From Yeosuana marina (GTDB lineage: Bacteria; Bacteroidota; Bacteroidia; Flavobacteriales; Flavobacteriaceae): a stretch of 64,000 nt of DNA. The notes beneath the pieces were generated by a model. That model saw only the letters and a program-made list of their open reading frames with translations, did not search any database and had not been told where the DNA came from. How positions within the stretch are numbered: the stretch's first letter is position 1; each line of letters opens with the position of its first letter. Made by a program: the position numbers and the translations under genes. The stretch covers positions 496,001-560,000 of the forward strand of contig NZ_JAAKGI010000003.1 in the NCBI RefSeq assembly GCF_011762485.1. The letters run 5' to 3'. This document shows positions 1 to 7,333 of this stretch, piece by piece.

Positions 1-558
1 GTGTGTAGATAAAAACACGGTTTTTGTTTGCCCAATCGATTTAATTAAATGTCTAATATCAACCAATTGATTGGGGTCTAAACCTGTTGTGGGCTCATCA
101 AGAATTAAAACTTCGGGGTTGTGCAATAAGGCGCAAGCCAAACCAACGCGCTGGCGATACCCTTTTGATAGTTGTTCAATTTTTTTATGTGATTCTATCG
201 TTAACCCTGTAAGTTCAATAACTTCTTGAATACGTTCTTTTGATACCTTGTAAACCTGTGCGTTAAATGCTAAATATTCTTTAACATACATATCTAAATA
301 CAACGGATTATTTTCCGGTAAATAACCAACACTTTTCTGAACGTTTTTTTGGTCTTGGTCAACATCAAAGGTATTCACTTTAATATGTCCCTCAGAAGCA
401 TTAATATACGTCGTTAAAATTTTCATCATCGTTGACTTTCCTGCGCCATTCGGACCTAAAAAACCAACAATTTCAGGTTTTCCAACTTTGAAAGATATAT
501 TGTTTAATGCTTTTTGTGTTCCGTACAGTTTCGAAACACCAGAAACCTCTATAGACAT
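1..558 (-). CDS. gldA: Gliding-motility ABC transporter ATP-binding protein GldA (C-terminus cut off by window edge)
   Basis: ATP-binding subunit of an ABC transporter. In Flavobacterium, GldA works with GldF and GldG and is needed for gliding. The first 186 residues are present. Walker A GPNGAGKST lies at residues 35-43, the ABC signature LSKGYRQRVGLA near 131-142, Walker B VLILDEP at 150-156 and the D-loop GLD at 159-161. The last codon in the window is the switch histidine in FLSTH. The ATG at 556-558 opens right at the start of the nucleotide-binding fold, so the start is secure. The gene points away from the aromatic operon and has its own promoter-like element at 576-583. The GldA name rests on overall resemblance and on gldB/gldC in the same window; another ABC-2 ATPase cannot be fully excluded. 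Confidence 0.8.
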   Translation of the reverse strand, partial: MSIEVSGVSKLYGTQKALNNISFKVGKPEIVGFLGPNGAGKSTMMKILTTYINASEGHIKVNTFDVDQDQKNVQKSVGYLPENNPLYLDMYVKEYLAFNAQVYKVSKERIQEVIELTGLTIESHKKIEQLSKGYRQRVGLACALLHNPEVLILDEPTTGLDPNQLVDIRHLIKSIGQTKTVFLSTH

Positions 559-575
559 AATTAAAATTCTTTGTT

Positions 576-583
576 CAAAAATA
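576..583 (-). promoter_or_regulatory. Promoter -7 element (TATTTTTG) for gldA
   Basis: On the minus strand this reads TATTTTTG, an exact match to the Bacteroidetes -7 consensus TAnnTTTG, ending 17 bases before the gldA start codon. I see no clear -33 TTG at the usual spacing. Transcription start is inferred, not shown. Confidence 0.5.
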
Positions 584-664
584 GCGATTATATAATTTAT
601 TTGAAGCTTTGCCTTAAAATCTTTAAAACTTTTAAATTAATTGTAAAAAACTTGTTATACAATT

Positions 665-693
665 TTGATTTGTTGAAATATTATTTACTTTAG
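665..693 (+). promoter_or_regulatory. Promoter of the Phe/Tyr leader and aromatic operon
   Basis: TTG at 665-667 is followed after 18 bases by TACTTTAG at 686-693, one mismatch from the Bacteroidetes -7 consensus TAnnTTTG. The predicted transcription start near 698-700 lies a few bases before the leader ORF at 704. That leaves room for a short leader RNA carrying the attenuator. Confidence 0.5.
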
Positions 694-703
694 CCCCACG
701 ATT

Positions 704-787
704 ATGAAAACAACAGTAGGTTACACATATTTTAGCAACTTTTTTTATTTCTTTTTTAGCAAAGGAATCGAGGCGTTGTATGTGTAA
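704..787 (+). CDS. Phe/Tyr-rich leader peptide (attenuator leader)
   Basis: This 27-codon ORF (ATG 704, TAA 785-787) encodes a peptide with six Phe and four Tyr. The core is FSNFFYFFF, from codons at 731-757. It sits directly upstream of four genes that make Phe and Tyr precursors and is followed by a terminator at 812-841. This is the layout of classical attenuators such as the E. coli pheA leader: ribosome stalling at Phe codons, when charged tRNA-Phe is scarce, changes RNA folding and lets transcription continue. The antiterminator partner (767-774) lies inside this ORF, 9 bases after the last Phe codon of the run, so a ribosome that reaches the stop codon would cover it. The ORF was found by reading codons; translation is inferred. 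Confidence 0.82.
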   Translation: MKTTVGYTYFSNFFYFFFSKGIEALYV

Positions 788-821
788 TTTATAAAAGATA
801 AATTTGAATATAAGTCTCGAT
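767..821 (+). promoter_or_regulatory. Antiterminator pairing of the Phe/Tyr attenuator
   Basis: Bases 767-774 (ATCGAGGC) can pair with 814-821 (GTCTCGAT): seven Watson-Crick pairs and one G-U pair. The 814-821 segment is the left arm of the terminator hairpin, so the two structures exclude each other. This is the 2:3 pairing of a classical attenuator. I did not find a convincing 1:2 pause hairpin. Folding energies were not computed. Confidence 0.65.
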
Positions 822-841
822 GGAAATCGGGACTTTTTTTT
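812..841 (+). terminator. Intrinsic terminator of the Phe/Tyr attenuator
   Basis: AAGTCTCGAT (812-821) pairs with ATCGGGACTT (826-835) through ten pairs including one G-U, closing a GGAA tetraloop. A run of eight T follows at 834-841. It lies only five bases before the pheA start codon at 847, so it must be conditional rather than the end of another gene. Confidence 0.85.
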
Positions 842-846
842 GATAT

Positions 847-1674
847 ATGATAAAAACAGTTGCCATTCAAGGAGTAAAAGGATCCTATCATCATATTGTG
901 TCGCAGCAATATTTTGATACATCTGTTAATGTTATAGAATGCTTAACATTTGATAGAGTAGTTGAATCCTTAATAAGCAAAGAAAGTGATGCCGTTATTA
1001 TGGCGTTGGAAAATTCTATTGCAGGATCTATCATTCCAAATTATGCCTTGATAGACAACCATAACCTACATATTGTAGGGGAGCATTATTTAGATATTCA
1101 ACATTGTTTAATGGCTTGGCCTAATCAGAGTATTGAAGATATTCAAGAGGTGTATTCGCATCCCATGGCATTGCTTCAATGTAAAGAATTTTTTAAAAAG
1201 TATCCACATATTAAATTGGTGGAAGACAAAGATACGGCTGAGGTGGCGGAGCGCATTCATAAAAATCAACTAAAAAACATTGGCGCCATTGCCAGTGAAT
1301 ATGCAGCAACCCTTTTTGAGTTAGATGTGTTGGCACACAGTATTCAATCTATCAAGCATAACGAAACGCGCTTTGTTATTGTAAAACGCACCAATTCTGA
1401 AGTTCCGAAGGAAGAGATAAATAAAGCGTCTATAAAATTTGAATCAGATCATAAACGAGGAAGCTTAGCTACCATTCTAAATGTTATGAGTGATTGTAAA
1501 TTGAATCTAACAAAAATTCAGTCTTTGCCAATTATAGAGAAACCTTGGAAATACGCTTTTTTTGTTGATGTAACCTTTGAAACCTATTCAGATTTTGATA
1601 AAGCAAAATCTATTTTAAATATTATGACCCAAGGATTAAAAATTTTAGGCGAATATAAAAATGCAAAGTTATGA
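847..1674 (+). CDS. pheA: Prephenate dehydratase
   Basis: Converts prephenate to phenylpyruvate, the committed step to phenylalanine, in the cytoplasm. The 275-residue length fits a monofunctional enzyme: a dehydratase domain (about 1-185) and a C-terminal ACT domain (about 190-275), with no chorismate mutase part. The dehydratase TRF motif is present in ETRFVIVKR near residue 176. In the ACT domain the usual GAL and ESRP Phe-binding motifs read GSL and QSLP, so feedback binding may be altered. It is the first structural gene after the attenuator and its stop overlaps the next start as ATGA. The mutase activity is supplied by the fused enzyme at 3676. Confidence 0.93.
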   Translation: MIKTVAIQGVKGSYHHIVSQQYFDTSVNVIECLTFDRVVESLISKESDAVIMALENSIAGSIIPNYALIDNHNLHIVGEHYLDIQHCLMAWPNQSIEDIQEVYSHPMALLQCKEFFKKYPHIKLVEDKDTAEVAERIHKNQLKNIGAIASEYAATLFELDVLAHSIQSIKHNETRFVIVKRTNSEVPKEEINKASIKFESDHKRGSLATILNVMSDCKLNLTKIQSLPIIEKPWKYAFFVDVTFETYSDFDKAKSILNIMTQGLKILGEYKNAKL

Positions 1675-2816
1675 TTGAAGTCGCTAACAGATTGCATACC
1701 GTTGAAGAGTACTATTTCTCGAAGAAATTAAGAGAAGTAAACATGCTTATTGCTAACGGAAAACCAATCATCAATTTAGGAATTGGTAGCCCAGATATGC
1801 AACCACCTCAAAAAGTTATTGATGCTATAACAGATAGTTTCTTAAGTCCTAATGCTCATAAATATCAGAGTTATCAAGGGTTACCAGAGCTTAGAGATGC
1901 TATTGCAAAATTTTATAAAGAACACTTTCACGTGTCTTTAAGTCCGCAAAATGAGATTTTACCACTAATGGGGAGCAAGGAAGGTATCATGCATATTTCT
2001 ATGGCTTACTTAAATGAAGGTGATGAAGTGTTGATTCCAAATCCAGGATATCCAACGTATCAATCGGTTACAAGGTTAGTAGGAGCAACACCTGTTTTTT
2101 ATGAATTGGATGCTGAAAATAATTGGTTGCCCGATTTAAAAACATTGGCTAAACAAGATTTAAGTAAAGTGAAACTCATGTGGGTTAATTATCCGCATAT
2201 GCCAACGGGAGCGCAGCCAAGTAAATACTTATTTGAAGAATTAGTAGCGTTTGCAAAAAAGCATGATATTTTAATCGTCAATGACAATCCATATAGTTTT
2301 GTTTTAAGCGACAATCCAAAAAGCATTTTAAGTGTTAAAGGCGCTAAAGAAGTTTGCTTGGAGCTTAACTCCTTAAGTAAAACTTTTAATATGGCGGGAT
2401 GGCGTGTAGGTATGGTTGTTGGAAGTAGCGAACATATCAGCAATATTTTAAAAGTAAAAAGTAATATGGATTCTGGAATGTTTTATGGCATTCAAAAAGG
2501 AGCCATAGAAGCCTTAAAGTGCACAAGCATATGGTTTTCTACATTAAATAGTGTCTATCAACAACGTAGAGATTTGGTATGGCAATTAGCAGATGTTTTG
2601 AGGTGTACGTATGATAAAAATGCAACCGGACTTTTTGTGTGGGCTAAATTACCAGCGCATTTAAAATCAGAGGAGTTTATAGATGAGGTACTTAAAAAGA
2701 ATCATATTTTCATAACACCAGGAACTATTTTTGGTAGTAAAGGTGAAGGGTATATAAGATTTTCTTTATGTGCTACAACAGAAATTTTGGAAGAGGCAAT
2801 AACAAGGGTTATATGA
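1671..2816 (+). CDS. PLP-dependent aminotransferase, class I/II, of the aromatic operon
   Basis: A fold-type I aminotransferase of 381 residues. The position between pheA and tyrA suggests that it transaminates phenylpyruvate and/or hydroxyphenylpyruvate, the last step to Phe and Tyr, although many homologues carry names such as LL-diaminopimelate aminotransferase. The PLP lysine is in LNSLSKTFNMAGWR near residue 235, and DNPY supplies the cofactor-binding Asp and Tyr. The usual NPxNPTG motif reads NYPHMPTG, so the Asn just before PTG is Met (residue 177). Start and stop both overlap their neighbours as ATGA, indicating tight translational coupling. Substrate is inferred from context only. 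Confidence 0.87.
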   Translation: MIEVANRLHTVEEYYFSKKLREVNMLIANGKPIINLGIGSPDMQPPQKVIDAITDSFLSPNAHKYQSYQGLPELRDAIAKFYKEHFHVSLSPQNEILPLMGSKEGIMHISMAYLNEGDEVLIPNPGYPTYQSVTRLVGATPVFYELDAENNWLPDLKTLAKQDLSKVKLMWVNYPHMPTGAQPSKYLFEELVAFAKKHDILIVNDNPYSFVLSDNPKSILSVKGAKEVCLELNSLSKTFNMAGWRVGMVVGSSEHISNILKVKSNMDSGMFYGIQKGAIEALKCTSIWFSTLNSVYQQRRDLVWQLADVLRCTYDKNATGLFVWAKLPAHLKSEEFIDEVLKKNHIFITPGTIFGSKGEGYIRFSLCATTEILEEAITRVI

Positions 2817-3664
2817 AAAATATTTACATTATAGGCGTAGGTTTAATTGGAGGTAGTTTAGCCATTGATATTAAAAAGAATAATCCAAATGCGGTTATTC
2901 ATGGTATCAGTAGAAAAGAAACAACGCTCGATGAAGCACTAGCTCTTAATTTGATTGATAAAAAAGCAACACTAGATGATATTGATAAGGCAGATTTGGT
3001 AATTATATCTATTCCTGTGGATGCTACCGTAAAGTTGTTGCCAACAATTTTAGATAAAATACCCGATACCGCCTTAGTTATTGATGCAGGATCAACAAAA
3101 GTTGGAATTTGCAAAGTAGTTGAAAATCATCCAAAACGAAGAAATTTTTTGGCGATGCATCCTATTGCAGGAACCGAACATTCTGGACCTAGTGCAGCCA
3201 TTGAGGGGTTGTTTGTTGGGAAGACAAATATTATCTGTGAGGTTGAGAAAACAGCCTTTAAACTTCAGGAAAATGCATTAGAATTGTTTAAGACTTTAGG
3301 AATGCGCATTCGTTATATGAATCCTGAAGCTCATGATAAGCATATAGCTTACGTATCGCATCTATCACATATCAGCTCCTTTATGCTTGGTAAAACCGTG
3401 ATTGATAAAGAACGAAACGAACGCGATATTTTTGATATGGCAGGTAGTGGATTTGCCTCAACAGTTAGGCTTGCTAAAAGTTCACCAGAAATGTGGACAC
3501 CTATTTTTAAACAAAATAAAGATAATGTTATTGAAACATTAGAAGAGTACATTAATAACCTCACTCATTTTAAAGACTTGATGAAACAAGACGATTTCGA
3601 TGCCATTTTTAATGAGATGAAAAACACCAATTATATTAAAGATATTTTAAAAGGAATTGCTTAA
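2813..3664 (+). CDS. tyrA: Prephenate dehydrogenase
   Basis: Oxidatively decarboxylates prephenate to 4-hydroxyphenylpyruvate, the tyrosine branch. The protein (283 residues from this start) begins with a Rossmann dinucleotide motif, GVGLIGGSLA, within the first 20 residues. It also has the conserved AMHPIAGTEHSG segment with the catalytic-region histidine. I chose ATG 2813 because it forms the ATGA overlap with the aminotransferase stop at 2814-2816. An upstream start at 2768 would add a 15-residue tail without homology-like features, inside the previous gene. It is a stand-alone dehydrogenase with no mutase domain. Confidence 0.92.
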   Translation: MKNIYIIGVGLIGGSLAIDIKKNNPNAVIHGISRKETTLDEALALNLIDKKATLDDIDKADLVIISIPVDATVKLLPTILDKIPDTALVIDAGSTKVGICKVVENHPKRRNFLAMHPIAGTEHSGPSAAIEGLFVGKTNIICEVEKTAFKLQENALELFKTLGMRIRYMNPEAHDKHIAYVSHLSHISSFMLGKTVIDKERNERDIFDMAGSGFASTVRLAKSSPEMWTPIFKQNKDNVIETLEEYINNLTHFKDLMKQDDFDAIFNEMKNTNYIKDILKGIA

Positions 3665-3675
3665 GCAGTAAAATT

Positions 3676-4758
3676 ATGGAAAACAAAAAAGAAATGAGAA
3701 CCTGGTTAGATGATTTAAAATTAGAGCATCCACTAGTTATTGCAGGACCTTGTAGTGCTGAAACAGAAGAACAAGTTTTAAAAATTGCGCATGAGTTAAA
3801 AGATACTGATGTTAGTTATTTTAGAGCAGGTATTTGGAAACCAAGAACACGCCCAGGTATGTTTGAAGGTGTTGGTGCTTTAGGTTTAAAGTGGTTACAA
3901 AAGGTGAAAGCTGAAACAGGTATGAAAGTGTGTACAGAAGTAGCCAATGCTGCACATGTAAAATTAGCTTTAGAACACGACATCGATTTATTATGGATTG
4001 GTGCACGTTCAACAGTGAGTCCGTTTATCATGCAAGAAATAGCTGATGCTTTAGAAGGAACAGATAAGCCAGTTTTAATAAAAAATCCTGTAAACCCAGA
4101 TTTAGCATTGTGGTTAGGTGGTATTGAGAGAATTTATAAGTCGGGGGTAAAAAATATTGGAGCGATTCATAGAGGTTTTTCGACGTATGAAAAAACTAAA
4201 TACAGAAACAATCCAGAATGGCAACTAGCAATTGAGTTTCAAAACAAGTATCCAGATATCCCTTTAATTAATGATCCATCTCATATTACGGGTAAAAGAG
4301 ATATGATTTTTGATGTGTCGCAATCAGCTTTAGATTTAAATTTTGATGGATTAATGATAGAAACACATTATGATCCAGAAAAAGCTTGGAGTGATGCTTC
4401 ACAGCAGGTAACACCTAAAACTTTGATTCAAATTATGAAAGATTTGAAAATTAGAAAAGAATCGGATTCTGAAGCAGAATATAATAAGTCTTTAGATAAT
4501 TTAAGAGCTCAAATTGATGTGATTGACAATCAAATTATTGATTTATTGGGTAAACGAATGAAAGCTGCTGATGGTATTGGAACTCTTAAAAAACAAAAGA
4601 ATGTTGCTGTATTACAAAGCAAACGTTGGAATGAAATTTTAGGACGCATGGTCTTAGAAGGTCAGGATCATGGATTAAGTGAGGAATTTATTTTAAAAAT
4701 GTTTAAGGCTATTCATCAAGAGTCCATAAATCATCAAGAAAAAATATTAAATAATTAG
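3676..4758 (+). CDS. Bifunctional DAHP synthase (type I-beta) / chorismate mutase (AroQ)
   Basis: Residues about 10-260 form a KDPG-aldolase-like 3-deoxy-7-phosphoheptulonate synthase, the first step of the shikimate pathway; motifs are AGPCSAETEEQ, KPRTRPG and NDPSHITGKRD. Residues about 270-355 form an all-helical chorismate mutase starting at LRAQIDVIDNQIIDLLGKR. The synthase-then-mutase order is typical of Bacteroidetes (Porphyromonas gingivalis is the studied example, where prephenate inhibits the synthase through the mutase domain). It lies 11 bases after tyrA and ends the operon before a strong terminator. It couples entry into the pathway with the Phe/Tyr branch point, and seems to be the only mutase serving pheA and tyrA here. 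Confidence 0.94.
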   Translation: MENKKEMRTWLDDLKLEHPLVIAGPCSAETEEQVLKIAHELKDTDVSYFRAGIWKPRTRPGMFEGVGALGLKWLQKVKAETGMKVCTEVANAAHVKLALEHDIDLLWIGARSTVSPFIMQEIADALEGTDKPVLIKNPVNPDLALWLGGIERIYKSGVKNIGAIHRGFSTYEKTKYRNNPEWQLAIEFQNKYPDIPLINDPSHITGKRDMIFDVSQSALDLNFDGLMIETHYDPEKAWSDASQQVTPKTLIQIMKDLKIRKESDSEAEYNKSLDNLRAQIDVIDNQIIDLLGKRMKAADGIGTLKKQKNVAVLQSKRWNEILGRMVLEGQDHGLSEEFILKMFKAIHQESINHQEKILNN

Positions 4759-4761
4759 TTG

Positions 4762-4793
4762 AAAAAAGCCTCGCATTGCGAGGCTTTTTTTTT
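4762..4793 (+). terminator. Bidirectional intrinsic terminator after the aromatic operon
   Basis: GCCTCGC (4768-4774) and GCGAGGC (4778-4784) form a perfect stem with an ATT loop. A-run on the left and T-run on the right allow it to serve both the aromatic operon and the convergent gene ending at 4797. Confidence 0.9.
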
Positions 4794-4796
4794 AAA

Positions 4797-5249
4797 CTAT
4801 TGTTTGTTTCTTTTAAAAATATAGCGGGTAATAAAAATTCCTTGACCATCACCTTTACCACATTCGCTTTCAACAGCACTATTTACAAAAGCTAGTTCCC
4901 AGCCTTCTGCAATCATAGTGTTAATTTTAGAAGTTATAATAGCGTCATTAGCAGCAATGTTTTGAAAACGAATACCTCCAAGGTTGTAAAAGTTTAATAG
5001 TTTTGTTTCGTCAAAGTCTTTAACACGTATTTCATCACGTTTAGATTTGTTACGCGTGTTATCATCTTCGGTTTGTGTACTAGTAAATTCTTTATAATCT
5101 TTTTCTTCGTTAGCACTAATAATTCTTGAACGCCCTAAACCATTAGGCACAATAGATTCTACACTGGTAATAACTTTGTACTCTACTTGTGCTATAGCAT
5201 CAATAAATGAGATGGATGCTATAGCAATAACTAATAATAATTTTTTCAT
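4797..5249 (-). CDS. Secreted protein of unknown function
   Basis: A 150-residue protein with a clear N-terminal signal peptide (MKKLLLVIAIASISFIDAIAQ, cleavage likely near residue 21) and no lipobox, so it is probably periplasmic or surface-released. The rest is polar. The C-terminal part, with MIAEGWELAFVNSAV and a final RYIFKR strand, recalls short proteins in which a strand-helix unit carries the phrase GWELV (DUF4177-like), but the match is too weak to name. It is transcribed convergently to the aromatic operon and shares its terminator. A single Cys is present. Function unknown. Confidence 0.7.
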   Translation of the reverse strand: MKKLLLVIAIASISFIDAIAQVEYKVITSVESIVPNGLGRSRIISANEEKDYKEFTSTQTEDDNTRNKSKRDEIRVKDFDETKLLNFYNLGGIRFQNIAANDAIITSKINTMIAEGWELAFVNSAVESECGKGDGQGIFITRYIFKRNKQ

Positions 5250-5339
5250 TTTGTTGTTGATTTTTTAAATTAAGACCCTAATATACACTTTTTGTTACAT
5301 TGAAAAGTTGTTTATTTGTATTACATTAATTTTCAATGA

Positions 5340-6290
5340 ATGACAGGACTTGTTTATAAATCTACGGGAAGTTGGTACACCGTGAAGACAACGTTGGGTG
5401 AGACTTATGAATGTCGTATTAAGGGAAAGTTTCGTATTAAAGGCATTAAAAGTACCAATCCTATTGCCGTAGGTGATTATGTGGATTTTGAGTTGGAAAC
5501 AGATAATGATCAAGAATCAGGTGTTATTCATAATATTCATGATAGAACCAATTATATTGTTAGGAAATCGGTTAATTTATCAAAACAAACACACATTATA
5601 GCGGCTAATATAGATCAGGTTTTTTTAATGATTACAATTAATAATCCGCCTACATTAACCAGTTTTATCGATCGATTTTTAGTCACAACAAATGCCTATT
5701 CCATCAAAACAGTTTTGCTATTTAATAAAATTGATGCCTATGATGAAGAGACGTTAAACGAAGTAAAATATTTGGCGCATATTTATAGAAAGATTGGTTA
5801 CGAATGTATTGGCGTTTCAGCAAATACCGGCAAAAATGTAGATAAGGTAAAAGCTTTAATGCACGATAAAGTAAGTATGTTTTCGGGCCATTCTGGTGTT
5901 GGTAAGTCAACACTTATTAATACTATAGAGCCTTCTTTAGATATTAAAACTAAAGAAATCTCTATGCTTCACATGCAAGGACAGCATACCACAACGTTTG
6001 CAGAAATGTTTGATTTAAGTTTTGGGGCCAAAATTATTGATACACCGGGCATCAAAGGATTTGGCGTGGTCGATATGGATAAAGAAGAAGTTGGAGATTA
6101 TTTTCCAGAGTTTTTTAAACTAAAACAATATTGTAAGTTTAATAACTGCCTACATGTTAAAGAACCGCATTGTGCCGTAAAAAAAGCATTGGATAATGAT
6201 GAAGTGGCTTTTTCAAGATATCGTAGCTATTTACAAATACTTGAAGGGGAAGATGAGCATTACAGAACAGATAATTGGGAAAAAGAGTAA
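5340..6290 (+). CDS. rsgA: Ribosome small-subunit GTPase RsgA
   Basis: A circularly permuted GTPase that helps late maturation of the 30S subunit. Order along the 316 residues: an N-terminal OB fold, then G4 NKID near 128, then G1 GHSGVGKS near 183, then G3 DTPG near 234. The G4-G1-G3 order is diagnostic. A zinc site C-x4-C-x-H-x5-C follows (YCKFNNCLHVKEPHC, about 264-278). It starts a tight run with dtd (stop and start codons adjoin as TAAATG) and a membrane protein. Another ATG at 5336 is out of frame. Length and motifs are normal. Confidence 0.95.
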   Translation: MTGLVYKSTGSWYTVKTTLGETYECRIKGKFRIKGIKSTNPIAVGDYVDFELETDNDQESGVIHNIHDRTNYIVRKSVNLSKQTHIIAANIDQVFLMITINNPPTLTSFIDRFLVTTNAYSIKTVLLFNKIDAYDEETLNEVKYLAHIYRKIGYECIGVSANTGKNVDKVKALMHDKVSMFSGHSGVGKSTLINTIEPSLDIKTKEISMLHMQGQHTTTFAEMFDLSFGAKIIDTPGIKGFGVVDMDKEEVGDYFPEFFKLKQYCKFNNCLHVKEPHCAVKKALDNDEVAFSRYRSYLQILEGEDEHYRTDNWEKE

Positions 6291-6743
6291 ATGAAAGTAG
6301 TAATTCAACGTGTGTCAAAAGCGAGTGTTACCATTGAAGGTATTAACGTTGCATCAATTAATGCAGGTCTCTTAATTTTATTAGGAATTGTTGATGATGA
6401 TACAAATGAGGACATCAAATGGTTGTCAAATAAAATTGTAAATCTTCGCATATTTGAAGACGAACAAGTTGTCATGAATACTTCTGTAAAAGATGTTAGT
6501 GGAGACATTATTGTTGTGAGCCAATTTACATTGCACGCCTCAACAAAAAAAGGCAACAGACCCAGTTATATTAAAGCAGCAAAACCAGATAGTGCGATTC
6601 CGCTATATAATTCTTTTATAAAACAAATAGAGACAGATTTAGGGAAACAAGTCCAAACCGGACATTTTGGTGCCGATATGAAAGTAGAATTGCTTAATGA
6701 TGGACCAGTAACAATAATTATTGATTCAAAAAGTAAAGAGTAG
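6291..6743 (+). CDS. dtd: D-aminoacyl-tRNA deacylase
   Basis: Hydrolyses D-amino acids (and Gly mischarged on tRNA-Ala) from tRNA, a proofreading step. The 150-residue protein has both family motifs: SQFTL at residues 77-81 and the C-terminal GPVT near 139, which carries the cross-subunit cis-proline. It starts directly after the rsgA stop and ends directly before the next start, so the three genes are probably one transcript. Confidence 0.95.
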   Translation: MKVVIQRVSKASVTIEGINVASINAGLLILLGIVDDDTNEDIKWLSNKIVNLRIFEDEQVVMNTSVKDVSGDIIVVSQFTLHASTKKGNRPSYIKAAKPDSAIPLYNSFIKQIETDLGKQVQTGHFGADMKVELLNDGPVTIIIDSKSKE

Positions 6744-7271
6744 ATGGCGTCTATATTTGGACATAGTGTAGTTGGTTATACCGTATCTAAAATCATAGAT
6801 AATAAAAACACCAAATGGTTGTTATTGGCAGCAGTATTTTCTACGATTCTTCCAGATTTTGATGTTATAGGTTTTAAGCTTGGTATTCCGTACTCGCATC
6901 CACTAGGTCATAGAGGATTTACGCATTCTATCTTATTTGCTGTCATTTGGGCATTATTACTAATGGTTACAATAGGAAAAGAAAAAAAGATACTATGGTT
7001 CTTAGTAATCTTTCTATCCACTGTTTCTCATGGTATTTTAGATGCTATGACAACAGGAGGTAAAGGGGTTGGATTCTTTATTCCTTTTAATAATACTAGG
7101 TTTTTCTTTCCATTTCAAGTTATTAAAGTTTCCCCAATAGGAATTGAAAAATTTTTTTCTGAATGGGGAGCACAAGTAATTTTTAGCGAATTTAAGTACA
7201 TTATGTTACCGTGTTTTCTTATATTTGGTATAAGATTTTTAATACGACTCTTAAAAGCTAAAGGGTTTTAA
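6744..7271 (+). CDS. YdjM-like membrane-bound metal-dependent hydrolase family protein
   Basis: A 175-residue integral membrane protein with about four hydrophobic segments. It has the signature GHRGFTHSILFAV near residue 56, with the His residues expected of the LexA-regulated YdjM/UPF0227-like 'membrane-bound metal-dependent hydrolase' family (DUF457). Asp residues in ILPDFDVIG add possible metal ligands. The substrate of this family is unknown. The start codon directly follows the dtd stop, so it is translationally linked with rsgA and dtd. The name is by family likeness only. Confidence 0.8.
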   Translation: MASIFGHSVVGYTVSKIIDNKNTKWLLLAAVFSTILPDFDVIGFKLGIPYSHPLGHRGFTHSILFAVIWALLLMVTIGKEKKILWFLVIFLSTVSHGILDAMTTGGKGVGFFIPFNNTRFFFPFQVIKVSPIGIEKFFSEWGAQVIFSEFKYIMLPCFLIFGIRFLIRLLKAKGF

Positions 7272-7333
7272 AATTCTAATAATTAAGTCTCTCAAGATAT
7301 GAATTATAGATGTTTATTTAAAACCGATAGTGG

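Noticed and set aside
632..922. Minus-strand ORF of 96 codons across the attenuator and the pheA start
   Set aside because: It is the mirror of the Phe-rich leader and of pheA; its Lys-rich run is simply the complement of the Phe codons. No start context or family likeness.
2768..2812. N-terminal extension of tyrA
   Set aside because: It lies inside the aminotransferase gene and adds a Cys/Asn/Gly-rich tail; ATG 2813 gives the Rossmann motif at once and an ATGA overlap.
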